From VFMC01 sp050248155 (GTDB taxonomy: Bacteria; Actinomycetota; Acidimicrobiia; Acidimicrobiales; Ilumatobacteraceae): a DNA stretch of 64,000 nt. The notes below the pieces were generated by a model that did no database searches, was not told the origin of the DNA, and was given only the letters and a program-made list of their open reading frames with translations. Both the position numbers and the translations under genes were made by a program. Of this stretch, positions 32,439 to 40,839 are shown in pieces; within the stretch, counting starts at the first letter, position 1; every line of letters begins with the position of its first letter. The DNA lies in contig JBFWSW010000003.1 in NCBI GenBank assembly GCA_050248155.1, positions 62,001 to 126,000 on the forward strand. The letters run 5' to 3'.

Positions 32439-33386
32439 TCAGCTCGTCATCAGGCCGCGGGCCGCTGACAGACCGCTCAGCACCGCGCCCTCGACACGCG
32501 GACCTGCAAAGGCATCGCCCGCCACGGCCACCGACGGGTGGGCATCCGGCGACCAGTGCTGCTCGGGCCACGTGACCTGTGGCGTGGCGAACCGCCACCG
32601 CTTCACCTGGCTCTCGACGATGCGTGCGCCGCCGAGGAAGGGAGCGGCAGCTTCGATGAGTGCGCGGCGGCAGTCGGACGGGTCGTCGTCCCAGTGCGCC
32701 GCGCTCCAGGCCGGATCGGCGTGAAGGGTGAGCGCCGGGACCTCGCTGATGCCCTTCGCCCGGTTGTCGGCGACGAAGGTGAACGGGGCGACGCCCTGCA
32801 CACCGCCGGGTGGAGGCACTGCTGCGTCGCCGTCGAGCACGGCGAGCAGCGCGAGCGTGCGGTCGTACTCGGTCATCCACAGTGCTTCGGGCATCGTCAC
32901 CTCGCCGGTCACGAGCAGCGAGAACGTCTGTGGGAGCGGGCACGTCACCACCAGCGCATCGTGTGATGTCGCCGTGCCGTCGTCGAGCTTCACCGTCCAC
33001 GCCTGCGCCGTCTGACCTCGATGCAGCGAGAACACGAGCGACCCGCAGCGGACCTCGAGCCCCCGAGCGACGTACCGGGCCAGCGCGTTCATCCCCTCGC
33101 CGGCGACGTATCGCGGGTAGCCGTCACCCTCGGGACCGAACCCCCGGCACCACTCGCGCACCACACCGCGTTGCTGCCAGTCGTGCACGAGCCGGGCCAT
33201 GTCGTCGCTGCGGACGGTGAAGAACTGGGCACCGTGATCGATGCGCGATCCGGCGATCCGGCGTGTCGCCAGCCTGCCGCCCGGTCGCGTCGCTCGTTCG
33301 AACACGACGACCTCGTGGCCGGCGTCGTGCAGGCTGCGCGCTGCCATCAGCCCGGCGATGCCGGCTCCGACGACAGCGACCTTCAC
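32439..33386 (-). CDS. NAD(P)/FAD-dependent amine-oxidase-like protein
   Basis: This 315-residue flavoprotein opens with the dinucleotide-binding motif VVGAGIAGLMAARSL, followed by FERATRPGGRLATRR and IDHGAQFFT. The C-terminal FAD motif is SVAVAGDAFAGPRVEGAVLSG. It resembles the renalase/amine oxidase group of small FAD enzymes. The substrate is unknown. The GTG start overlaps the hydrolase stop by four bases, so it is translationally coupled. Confidence 0.85.
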   Translation of the reverse strand: MKVAVVGAGIAGLMAARSLHDAGHEVVVFERATRPGGRLATRRIAGSRIDHGAQFFTVRSDDMARLVHDWQQRGVVREWCRGFGPEGDGYPRYVAGEGMNALARYVARGLEVRCGSLVFSLHRGQTAQAWTVKLDDGTATSHDALVVTCPLPQTFSLLVTGEVTMPEALWMTEYDRTLALLAVLDGDAAVPPPGGVQGVAPFTFVADNRAKGISEVPALTLHADPAWSAAHWDDDPSDCRRALIEAAAPFLGGARIVESQVKRWRFATPQVTWPEQHWSPDAHPSVAVAGDAFAGPRVEGAVLSGLSAARGLMTS

Positions 33387-34231
33387 GCCGGCGCGGCGAG
33401 GGTCGGTGCGTCGACGTGTGCTTGGTCGGCGGTGATGCGCGAGAGGAACTCGAGCAGGACGCGGTTGAACGTCGTCGCGTGCTCGACCATGAAGCCGTGC
33501 GCGGCGCCCGAGATGACGACGAGCTCGGAGTTGGGAATGCGCTCGGCGAGCTCCTCGCTGTCGCCCCTCGGCGTCAGGATGTCCTGGTTGCCGACGAGGA
33601 CCAGCGTGGGGATCGTGATCTCGGCGAGGCGATCGGCGAGCGATTCGTCGGCCGCGACGATGGCCCGCACCTGCGCCGCGAACGCGTGCGACGTGCGACC
33701 GAGGGCGAGCGGGCCGAGCCATCCGAACGCGGGCAGCAGCCGGCGGAACGAACGCGGGCCGATCACCCATCGAGCCGCCTCGCGCGTCATCGCGCCCATC
33801 CCTCGCTCGGTGGCGTGCACCGCCCAGCTGGTGAGCAGCTCGCGCCGCCACGGGTGGTTGCGGCATGCGGTGCACGCGAGCGTGAGCGAGCGAACCCGCT
33901 CGGGGTGGCGCAGCGCGACGATCTGGGCGATCGCACCGCCCATCGACGCGCCGACGACGTGGGCGCGATCGACCTCGGCGTGGTCGAGCACGGCGATCGC
34001 GTCGTTCGCCATCTGCTCGAGGTCGTAGTGGCCGAACGGCTTGTCGCTGCGCCCCGCGCCGCGGTTGTCGAAGGCGATGACGCGGTATCGCGCCGCGAGC
34101 ACGAAGCGCTGCATGTCCCAGCCGTGCTTGTCGGCACCGAGGCCCTGGATCATCAGCACCGCAGGTGCGTGCTTGCGGCCGAAGGCTTCGTAGTGCAGGC
34201 GGAGCCCGTCGGTCGAACGTGCCCAGGCCAT
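33383..34231 (-). CDS. alpha/beta hydrolase
   Basis: This 282-residue alpha/beta hydrolase has IQGLGADKHGW, the nucleophile elbow GASMGGAIAQ, the acid in GNQDILTP and histidine in GAAHGFMVEH. It belongs to the broad AB_hydrolase_1 family (esterases, lipases, C-C hydrolases). The ATG shares one base with the stop of the acyltransferase-like gene (TGATG), so both are coupled. Its place between acyltransferase-like and FAD genes suggests a lipid or lipid-like substrate, which is inference. Confidence 0.88.
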   Translation of the reverse strand: MAWARSTDGLRLHYEAFGRKHAPAVLMIQGLGADKHGWDMQRFVLAARYRVIAFDNRGAGRSDKPFGHYDLEQMANDAIAVLDHAEVDRAHVVGASMGGAIAQIVALRHPERVRSLTLACTACRNHPWRRELLTSWAVHATERGMGAMTREAARWVIGPRSFRRLLPAFGWLGPLALGRTSHAFAAQVRAIVAADESLADRLAEITIPTLVLVGNQDILTPRGDSEELAERIPNSELVVISGAAHGFMVEHATTFNRVLLEFLSRITADQAHVDAPTLAAPA

Positions 34232-34908
34232 CAGCCCTCCGCCAGCCAGTCGATCGGCGCCACGCCGGTGTGCACGCCGCCGAGCTCGTCGAGCAGGCGT
34301 TGGATGTGGCGCTGCACCGTCTCGGCCATCTCGACCTCGCCGAGCGGGCCACGCCGCGGATGACGCGGCCGGAGCGGTGCGCCGACCTCGGCGCGGGCAT
34401 CGCGGCCGAACACGCTGCTCATCGACGCCACCGGGACGACCGCGACCCCCGCGGCCAGCGCGGCGCCGACGAGGTGGTGGTCGACGGGGCCGGCGTGGCG
34501 CGGGTGGTTCGTGGGCTCGGCCCCGATCACGACGAGCTCGCCGTGACGGAGCGCGGTGCGCACCTCGGCCGGGTCGGCCAGGACCGCACCCATGCGCTGC
34601 AGGACCGCCCCGACCGGCGCGACGTCGGGCCGACCGGCGAAGCGAACAGGCCGGCCGGTGGCTCGGGCGAGTCCCCACGAGACGTAGAGCGGGCTGAACG
34701 AGAGCCGTCGTTGGTTGGTGACGAGCAGTGCGCCCGCCCGCGCCGGCAGGTGGTGCAGGCCGCCGCAGGAGATGTTCCAACGGAGGCCGAGGAACGGGCT
34801 GACGAAACGGAGGAAGTGGTCGTCGCGGCCCCACTCGTCGACGGTGTCGGTGGGTGCGCCGACTGTGTGCGGTTCGTGCCGCGTCGGGAGCTCGATGATC
34901 TCGGCCAT
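34231..34908 (-). CDS. lysophospholipid acyltransferase-like protein with lost catalytic motif
   Basis: This 225-residue protein has the outline of a PlsC-type acyltransferase: a core segment RWNISCGGLHHLPARAGALLVTN, then VRFAGRPDVAPVGAVLQRMGAV and ELVVIGAEPTNHPRH. The catalytic NHX4D motif should fall at residues 65-71. Here it reads NQRRLSF, with His replaced by Gln66 and Asp by Phe71. It is probably not an ordinary acyltransferase and may bind lipid or act with the epimerase. It overlaps the epimerase stop by one base (TGATG). Confidence 0.65.
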   Translation of the reverse strand: MAEIIELPTRHEPHTVGAPTDTVDEWGRDDHFLRFVSPFLGLRWNISCGGLHHLPARAGALLVTNQRRLSFSPLYVSWGLARATGRPVRFAGRPDVAPVGAVLQRMGAVLADPAEVRTALRHGELVVIGAEPTNHPRHAGPVDHHLVGAALAAGVAVVPVASMSSVFGRDARAEVGAPLRPRHPRRGPLGEVEMAETVQRHIQRLLDELGGVHTGVAPIDWLAEG

Positions 34909-35882
34909 CAGGCCACCGCCTCGCTGGTTCTCGGCACGCGGATGATGCCCGGCCAGGCGTACAGCAGATCGACGACCTCGAGCGTCGAGATCGAGGGTGT
35001 GACACCCAGCAGGTCGGCAGCGGCAGAGCCGTCGGCCAGCCGTCCGCGGTGCATGACCTCCATGACGTGGTCGGGGACCGGTGCGCCCATGAGGTGCGAC
35101 ACGCCGCGAGCCACCACCCACTCCGGCCCGACGAGTGGCAGCGGGATGCGCCTGCCGCGCCGCAGCGCCTGCAGCCCGGTGATGGCACCAGGAGCGACGA
35201 CGTTGACGGGCTGATCGAGCCGGCGCTCGGCGGCGGCCACGAACGCCCGGGCGGCGTCGGAGTCCTCGACGACGGTGAACGGTGGATCGGCGAGCAGGCT
35301 GAAGGGCACGATCGGATGGCGGAGCAACCGCCCGAGCGGGCTCGGCACGTGCGGCCCGAGGACCGGACCCAACCGCAGCGACCCGACGGGCACGCCGACC
35401 ATCTCGCCCGCCGCTCGTGCTGCGGCCTCGAGCCGGACGAGCATGCGGCCGTACTCCGAGCTCGGGCGTGCCGGCGTGGTCTCGTCGGGACGGGTGAGCG
35501 CACCCTGGTGCCGCCCGTAGACCTCGATGCCACTGCGCACGACGATCGACTCGAGCGATCGGCACTCGGCTGCCGCGCCGATGATCGAGGTCGTCGCCTC
35601 ATCGGTGAACCGCCGCGCGTGGCTGGTGCCGGCTCGGGCATCGGGCTCCCACACCGCCAGGTGCACGAGGACGTGCGGGTCGAACGCCGTCACCAGATCG
35701 ACGATCCGCTCGCGCTCAGCCGGTTCGACCCGGTGGAACTCGGCGCGACGCAGGCGGCGGCGCGGCGGGTCGACGTCGATGCCCATGAGCGCGCCGACCC
35801 ACGGCTCGTTCTCGAGCAGCGAGGCGACCAGCGAGCCGAGCTCGCCGCCCATGCCGCTCACCAGCACACGTCGACCCCCCAT
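34908..35882 (-). CDS. NAD-dependent epimerase/dehydratase-family protein
   Basis: This 324-residue extended short-chain dehydrogenase begins MGGRRVLVSGMGGELGSLVA, a Rossmann GXGGXXG variant. The catalytic Tyr/Lys pair is not clear: an EYGRMLVRLEAAARAAGE segment near 150 has Tyr but Arg where Lys is usual. It may be a reductase or epimerase with an altered site. I chose the ATG at 35882 because TATCGT lies 7 nt upstream; a GTG three codons earlier overlaps that box. It is first of the five-gene cassette. Confidence 0.75.
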   Translation of the reverse strand: MGGRRVLVSGMGGELGSLVASLLENEPWVGALMGIDVDPPRRRLRRAEFHRVEPAERERIVDLVTAFDPHVLVHLAVWEPDARAGTSHARRFTDEATTSIIGAAAECRSLESIVVRSGIEVYGRHQGALTRPDETTPARPSSEYGRMLVRLEAAARAAGEMVGVPVGSLRLGPVLGPHVPSPLGRLLRHPIVPFSLLADPPFTVVEDSDAARAFVAAAERRLDQPVNVVAPGAITGLQALRRGRRIPLPLVGPEWVVARGVSHLMGAPVPDHVMEVMHRGRLADGSAAADLLGVTPSISTLEVVDLLYAWPGIIRVPRTSEAVA

Positions 35883-35889
35883 GAGGAGC

Positions 35890-35895
35890 ACGATA
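35890..35895 (-). promoter_or_regulatory. leaderless -10 box (TATCGT) of five-gene cassette
   Basis: On the reverse strand TATCGT lies 7 nt before the ATG at 35882. It is the only promoter-like site found for the downstream cassette. Confidence 0.5.
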
Positions 35896-36027
35896 TCGGC
35901 CGATCGTCCGCTCGGCCGGGACGGAGCGTGCGACCGTCGGCCGCTGCCTGCGCGTCGTGCCTGCGTATGGGGTCGGATCGGCCGCCGCGGTCAAGCGGCC
36001 CGTGCGGCAGGCCGATGAACAACCGTC

Positions 36028-37962
36028 ATGGCTCGGCGCACCACAGCACTCGCGACGTGGGTCGCGCTCTCCGCATCCCTCGTGGGATCGGCACCCGGGA
36101 TCGCCTCGGCAGGACCGGCGCAGCGTGCCGTGGCGATGCCCGCAGCGTGCGCGAAGACCTACGACGTGGTGTCGGGCGACTACTGGATCAAGATCGCGTC
36201 CAAGGCAGGCGTCACGACCTCGGCGCTCTACCAGGTCAACGGCGCCAATGCGAACACGCCGCTGTACCCGGGCATGCAGGTCTGCCTGCCCGACACCGCC
36301 ACGGTCCCGGCCACGACGGCCCCTGCGACCACGCCGCCGCCCCCCGCCGCTCCCGGCACGGTGCAGCTCGCGGCGTTCCCGGCGCAGGGCCCGTGCTCGT
36401 ACACCGACACGTTCCAGGCGCCTCGCGGCGGTGGACGCGTGCACGAGGGCGTCGATCTGATCGCGAAGACCGGCCAGTACGTGTACGCCGTGGTGAACGG
36501 GCGTCTGTCGAAGCAGGCGGTCGACAAGCCGGGTTCGCTGTCGGGCAACGCCTGGTGGCTGACCGGCGACGACGGCTCGTACTACTTCTACGCGCACCTC
36601 TCCGCCTTCGCGCCCGGCCTGAAGATCGGCGCCAAGGTGCAGGCAGGTCAGATCATCGGGTTCATCGGCAGCACCGGCAACGCGGGGGTCTCGCACCTCC
36701 ACTTCGAGGTGCACCCGAAGGGCGGCGTTGCCGCCAACCCGACCCCGATCGTGCGGGCGATCGACGGGTGCAGCACCAGCGCGGTGCCACCCCAGCCCGG
36801 TGGTGAGCCGCCCGCGCCACCGACCAACACGGCACCCGCGGTGACCGCGCCACCCAGCACGTCACCGCCGGCCACGACCGCACCGCCTGCCGCCCCGGTC
36901 GTGCTGCCGCCCTCGGCACCGGTGTCGACGCAGCCCGGATCGCTGTGGCAGTTCATCACCCCGGTGACCGTCTTCGACTCGGCCGCCTCCGGCGCGCTCG
37001 CGGGCGGCGCGACGAGGACCATCCGCGTCAACCACGCATACGGGGTGCCGGCGGGCACCGCCGGCGTGATCGTCCGGCTGTCGGCCAGCCAGCCGGCGAG
37101 CGCGGGCTACCTCGTGACGCATCCGTGCGACTTCGCGCCCCCGGTCGCCTCGACGCTGAGCGTCAACCCGGGACGGACGTCGGTGGGCAGCGCCACCATC
37201 CGAGTCGTCGGCGGGAACGTCTGTGTCACGGCGAGCACCGCCGTCCGGCTGAAGGTCGAGGTCCTCGGCGCGCAAGCGGCATCCGGCGTCGGGTTGCAGC
37301 CCGTGAGCGCGGCCCGTGCGGTCGACACCCGCGAGACCACACGGCTCGTTCCAGGCGCCGCGCTGTCGTTGTCGCCGGCCTCGCTCGGTGCCACGCCCGG
37401 CACCCAGGCGCTCTCGGCGAGCGTGACCATCGTCAACCCGGCAGCAGCGGGCACCTTGGCGATGGGCTTCTGTGGCCAGGGCGGCTGGAGGGTGCCGTTC
37501 TCGAGCGACCCCGTGTCGTCGTTCGCGATCACGATGCGGGTGAACAACGCCGGCTGGTGCCTGACGACGAGCGTCGCCACGGACGTGATCGTCGACGTGG
37601 TCGGGAACTGGACCACGGATGCGACGCTGATGGGCGTCGTCGACCCGGTGCGGGTGTACGACTCGCGTCTCGCGGGTGGGCCGATCGGGATCGGCGCCGT
37701 CGGCGTCCCCGTCGCCGGGCTCGGTGGCGTGCCGGCCGACGCGAGCATCGCGATGTTGTCGGTCACGACCGTCACCGGTGGCATCGGTTCGAGCGTCTTC
37801 CTCGTGCCGTGCGGCGAGGGTCGCAGCGCAGGCACGGTGATCGCCTCGTCGGCCTACCGCATCTCGACAGCAGTGGTGCCGGTGAAGCTCGGCGGCGGCG
37901 CCGCGTGCATCTCGTCGTTCAACGCCATCGACGTGATCATCGACGTCGTCGGTGCCGGCTGA
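36028..37962 (+). CDS. secreted LysM-M23 peptidase with three C-terminal repeats
   Basis: This 644-residue exported protein has a signal peptide (about 1-28). A LysM peptidoglycan-binding domain lies at about 45-90 (YDVVSGDYWIKIASKAGV). A LytM/M23 metallopeptidase domain lies at about 130-245, with zinc-site motifs HEGVD (H~137) and SHLHFEV (H~221-223). After a Pro/Thr linker, three ~105-residue repeats open with V-FD/DTR/DSR and end V-VDVVG (about 313-644). The repeats match those of the sugar dehydrogenase at 1002-3428. It probably cleaves or remodels the cell wall. The ATG lies after a low-quality leader with no clear ribosome-binding site. Confidence 0.88.
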   Translation: MARRTTALATWVALSASLVGSAPGIASAGPAQRAVAMPAACAKTYDVVSGDYWIKIASKAGVTTSALYQVNGANANTPLYPGMQVCLPDTATVPATTAPATTPPPPAAPGTVQLAAFPAQGPCSYTDTFQAPRGGGRVHEGVDLIAKTGQYVYAVVNGRLSKQAVDKPGSLSGNAWWLTGDDGSYYFYAHLSAFAPGLKIGAKVQAGQIIGFIGSTGNAGVSHLHFEVHPKGGVAANPTPIVRAIDGCSTSAVPPQPGGEPPAPPTNTAPAVTAPPSTSPPATTAPPAAPVVLPPSAPVSTQPGSLWQFITPVTVFDSAASGALAGGATRTIRVNHAYGVPAGTAGVIVRLSASQPASAGYLVTHPCDFAPPVASTLSVNPGRTSVGSATIRVVGGNVCVTASTAVRLKVEVLGAQAASGVGLQPVSAARAVDTRETTRLVPGAALSLSPASLGATPGTQALSASVTIVNPAAAGTLAMGFCGQGGWRVPFSSDPVSSFAITMRVNNAGWCLTTSVATDVIVDVVGNWTTDATLMGVVDPVRVYDSRLAGGPIGIGAVGVPVAGLGGVPADASIAMLSVTTVTGGIGSSVFLVPCGEGRSAGTVIASSAYRISTAVVPVKLGGGAACISSFNAIDVIIDVVGAG

Positions 37963-38829
37963 TCAACCGAGGCCGCGCGAGTCCTGCTTGAGGGCGGTGT
38001 CGACCGACAGCGCTGACGCGACCACCAGGGAGTTCAGCGGCTGGGGCAGCTGCGTGTGGATCTGGACGACGTAGTTGTCGGCGGTGGTGAACATCGTCTT
38101 GGCGATGCCCTCGAAGGTCTTGGTGATCCGGGCGATCTCGGTGCCGGTGTGGTCTTCGATGCGGAAGTTCCAGGCACGCCAGTTCTCGGCCTTGATCGCG
38201 CCGTAGGTGTGGCCGCCCGCCTGCAGGCTGAAGTTGATCTTGCCGATCGCGTTGTTCTGCACGATGCGCCCGATCTCGTTGTCGGCCGCGTCGGTGACGA
38301 CGACGGTGCTCTTGATCACCTTGGCAGGACGCGTGATCTTCAGCAGCACGTTGCCGTTCGTGTCGCTGATCTCGAGCTTGTGCGTCAGGAACTGATCGAG
38401 GTTCGACACGAGCCGCAGCACCTTCTTGGCGGCGCTCTGGCCGACCTGGTTCACCGCCGCGATCTGCCGCCCGGACTGGTCGAACACGCCGTACTGGTTG
38501 TTGAGCTCGATGATCTTGGCCTTCTGGTTCACGACCAGGATCGGTTCGCCGAAGATCGTGCCGTTGCCCTGGAACGCAACCTGCGACACGTGCGCGCTGC
38601 GATGCTTCGCGTCGCCGTAGAGCTGCTGCTGGATCTTCGCCGCGTCTGCTTCGTTGCCGACCGCGAGTGCACTGTCGAGCCGGTCGAGTCGTGGCGCCTG
38701 CTGTTGAACAGGATCGGTGCCGGTGATGCCGTTGTCGCTGACGTGGTCGGTCCACGCGCGGCCGTCCCAGTACCGGTGTTGATGGCGACCTGTCGGGTCG
38801 GGGTACCAGTTGGCCGGTGTCGTGCTCAT
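37963..38829 (-). CDS. DUF2510 plus LURP-one/scramblase-like protein
   Basis: This 288-residue protein opens with a DUF2510 motif (ANWYPDPTGRHQHRYWDGRAWTDH). A helical linker follows, then a Tubby-like LURP-one/scramblase beta-barrel (about 90-275: EPILVVNQKAKIIELNNQYGVFD, LEISDTNGNVLLKITRPAK). This family binds lipids or membranes in other organisms, but the function in bacteria is unknown. It stops immediately next to the convergent LysM-M23 stop. TACGCT lies 7 nt before the ATG on the reverse strand, suggesting a leaderless message. Confidence 0.82.
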   Translation of the reverse strand: MSTTPANWYPDPTGRHQHRYWDGRAWTDHVSDNGITGTDPVQQQAPRLDRLDSALAVGNEADAAKIQQQLYGDAKHRSAHVSQVAFQGNGTIFGEPILVVNQKAKIIELNNQYGVFDQSGRQIAAVNQVGQSAAKKVLRLVSNLDQFLTHKLEISDTNGNVLLKITRPAKVIKSTVVVTDAADNEIGRIVQNNAIGKINFSLQAGGHTYGAIKAENWRAWNFRIEDHTGTEIARITKTFEGIAKTMFTTADNYVVQIHTQLPQPLNSLVVASALSVDTALKQDSRGLG

Positions 38830-38836
38830 CGCGGCG

Positions 38837-38842
38837 AGCGTA
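38837..38842 (-). promoter_or_regulatory. leaderless -10 box (TACGCT) of LURP-one-like gene
   Basis: On the reverse strand TACGCT lies 7 nt before the ATG at 38829. Confidence 0.5.
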
Positions 38843-38870
38843 GCGAAACCCCGCGCGTCGCGGCCGTTGG

Positions 38871-39380
38871 TCAGTGCAGGTCGTCGGCCATGAGGATCAC
38901 CTCACGGCCGAACGGGTCGAGCTGCCGCCCGGCGATGCGCTCGATGACGGTGATGGCCTGCGACGGATCGTCGACCAGCCCGCTCCAACGGATGAAGCCG
39001 CCCATGATGCCCACGAGGCGGTCATCGACGTTCTCGTTGTGCACGACCACCTTGACGCTGCCCTCGAGCAGGTCGTGGAGCTCGGTGTAGAAGCTCTTCA
39101 GCCAGAGGCCCAGGTCGTCGACGCCGGTGAAGGGCCGGTGCCGGTAGGGCAACGACAGCTCGTCGTAGTTGTGCAGGTTGTGCGGCGCGGGGATGATGCT
39201 GACCAGGCAGCCGAACCCGTTCTCGCGCAACCAGATGATCTCCTCCTGGCGCCGGACGCGCCGGTGGTTGTCGCCATAGCCGCCGGGTCGCTCGCAGATG
39301 GCGAGCTTGTCCTTCATGATCCAGGTGAAGTTGCGAGGTGTGATGCCCAGGGCCCACTTTCCTCGGAGGCGAGGCGGCAT
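38871..39380 (-). CDS. phosphatase-like protein lacking catalytic cysteine
   Basis: This 169-residue protein has the outline of a dual-specificity protein phosphatase. An N-terminal segment KLAICERPGGYGDNHRRVRRQEEI is followed by WLRENGFGCLVSIIP. The strand KVVVH leads into the expected P-loop at 115-121, and a helix GGFIRWSGLV comes after it. In active enzymes the P-loop reads CX5R. Here the spacing is exact but the cysteine is Asn115, with Arg121 kept (NENVDDR). It should bind a phosphate or phosphoprotein without cleaving it. It lies 40 bases after tilS in the same direction. Confidence 0.6.
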   Translation of the reverse strand: MPPRLRGKWALGITPRNFTWIMKDKLAICERPGGYGDNHRRVRRQEEIIWLRENGFGCLVSIIPAPHNLHNYDELSLPYRHRPFTGVDDLGLWLKSFYTELHDLLEGSVKVVVHNENVDDRLVGIMGGFIRWSGLVDDPSQAITVIERIAGRQLDPFGREVILMADDLH

Positions 39381-39420
39381 CAGCTTCCTACTCTTCCGGG
39401 CGACATCGTCGCCGACCAGC

Positions 39421-40380
39421 CTATCCCACCACGGAACCCTTCATCGGAGGCGACGAGACGGGATCCGGCCTCGATTCGGGCTCGATCGACAGGCGCTGCC
39501 GGCTGCGGCGCACCCAGGAGCCCCCGGCGATCTGGCAGGCCGTGGCCCGCCCGTTGGCCACCGCGAGCACGCGCTCGACGGTCGCGAGGTCGGGTGGGTG
39601 ACCCGTGTCTCCGACCTCGGTCAACCACCGCCGGATCGCCCGTCTGGCCAGCGGGACCGGTGCCGCGGCCAGCGCCCGTGCGTCGGACGGATCGATGGCT
39701 GCGGCGAGCCCGTCGAGCAGATCGCCCTCGTCACGCACGACGCCTGCCTGGCGGGTGAGAACCGGCACCAGGTCGCGGCCGGCGACGTCGCACAGCAGCG
39801 GCAGCACGTCGTGGCGGATCCGGTTGCGCGTGAAGCGTCGGTCGGTGTTCGACGGGTCGCGCACGACCTCGAGGCCGAGCACCTCGCACACCCACTCGGT
39901 CTCGTGCCGGCGGAGCCCCAGCAGCGGGCGCCGGGCGTCGGGCCGCATCGCGGCGATGCCCGACGACGCGCCGCGGAGCAGGTTCAACAGCACGGTCTCT
40001 GCCTGGTCGTCGGCGGTGTGGCCGGTCAGCACGTCGGGTGGCAGCGCCGCGTACCGAGCCGCCCGAGCCCGGGCCTCGAGGTTCGGACCGTCGGCGAGGT
40101 CGACCCGCACCGACCGCATCGTGACGCCGAGGCGATCGGCGGTCCCGCGCACCACGTCGACCTCGGCGGCCGAGCCGGCGCGTAGGCCGTGATCGACGTG
40201 CACGATCGTGACCGTGCACCCGGCTGCCACCGCGAGCGCGGCGAGCGCCGTGGAGTCGGGGCCCCCGGACACGGCGCACGTGACGTGCGTGCCCGCCTGG
40301 GGGAACGGGCACCGCTCGATGATGCCGTCGAACCGAGGTGCTGCCGCCGCTGGCACGAGGAGATGCCGCGGCGTCATCAC
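39421..40380 (-). CDS. tilS: tRNA(Ile)-lysidine synthase
   Basis: TilS converts cytidine 34 of the CAU-anticodon tRNA-Ile to lysidine, so it reads AUA instead of AUG. The 319-residue protein has the ATP-pyrophosphatase P-loop SGGPDSTAL near residue 40, HVDHGLR and the conserved GHTADDQAETVLLNLLRG. It is a short form without a full C-terminal domain, as in many actinobacteria. Its ATG lies 3 bases after the stop of a 48-residue protein, which shares its promoter. Confidence 0.92.
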   Translation of the reverse strand: MMTPRHLLVPAAAAPRFDGIIERCPFPQAGTHVTCAVSGGPDSTALAALAVAAGCTVTIVHVDHGLRAGSAAEVDVVRGTADRLGVTMRSVRVDLADGPNLEARARAARYAALPPDVLTGHTADDQAETVLLNLLRGASSGIAAMRPDARRPLLGLRRHETEWVCEVLGLEVVRDPSNTDRRFTRNRIRHDVLPLLCDVAGRDLVPVLTRQAGVVRDEGDLLDGLAAAIDPSDARALAAAPVPLARRAIRRWLTEVGDTGHPPDLATVERVLAVANGRATACQIAGGSWVRRSRQRLSIEPESRPDPVSSPPMKGSVVG

Positions 40381-40383
40381 GAA

Positions 40384-40530
40384 TCAGTCGTCGCGGCGCT
40401 GACGCCTGCCGGGGTAGTGCTGCGACGTCACGGACTTCAGGTACCCGCCGACCAGGGCCACCACGGCGAGCACGGACGCGAAGGTGAGGACGACGCCGAT
40501 CCACCAGTGCCAGATGTTCGCCGCGAGCAT
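40384..40530 (-). CDS. small single-span membrane protein
   Basis: This 48-residue protein has one membrane helix (residues ~5-30: IWHWWIGVVLTFASVLAVVAL) and a basic, Tyr-containing tail (SQHYPGRRQRRDD). It resembles the small membrane proteins of unknown role common upstream of tilS-type genes in actinobacteria; the comparison is from memory. The ATG at 40530 has TACGCT 6 nt upstream, and tilS follows three bases after the stop. Confidence 0.65.
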   Translation of the reverse strand: MLAANIWHWWIGVVLTFASVLAVVALVGGYLKSVTSQHYPGRRQRRDD

Positions 40531-40536
40531 GCGATC

Positions 40537-40542
40537 AGCGTA
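40537..40542 (-). promoter_or_regulatory. leaderless -10 box (TACGCT) of small membrane protein-tilS operon
   Basis: On the reverse strand TACGCT lies 6 nt before the ATG at 40530. Confidence 0.5.
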
Positions 40543-40584
40543 GCCACCACCGCGGTGACCGGGACCAATCCGTCAACCCGATCG

Positions 40585-40839
40585 TCACACCGCGTCGGGC
40601 TCACCGGCCAGATCGGTGTCGCCGAAGCAGTTCACGATCCGGTCGAGCAAGCCCGGTGGCAGCGTGTCGTTGTGGCACTTCTGCGAGATCACCATCTTGA
40701 GCTCGGCGTGGAAGTCGAAGGCCTGCAAGCAGTCGAGGCAGCCGTTCAGGTGGCGGCGGATGGCATCCTGCGTCTCGTCGGACAGCTCGCGGTCGAGGAA
40801 GGCCTCGAGCTCTCGCAAGGTCTCGTTGCAGTCAGCCAT
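40585..40839 (-). CDS. RsrA-like zinc anti-sigma factor
   Basis: This 84-residue anti-sigma factor holds a SigR-type sigma factor inactive until oxidised. The zinc motif HX3CX2C is present as HLNGCLDC. Additional cysteines lie at C4 (MADC), in SQKCHND and in VNCFGD, and could form regulatory disulfides. The short form is typical of RsrA. It overlaps the end of the sigma-factor gene by eight bases, the usual arrangement for a cognate pair. Confidence 0.9.
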   Translation of the reverse strand: MADCNETLRELEAFLDRELSDETQDAIRRHLNGCLDCLQAFDFHAELKMVISQKCHNDTLPPGLLDRIVNCFGDTDLAGEPDAV

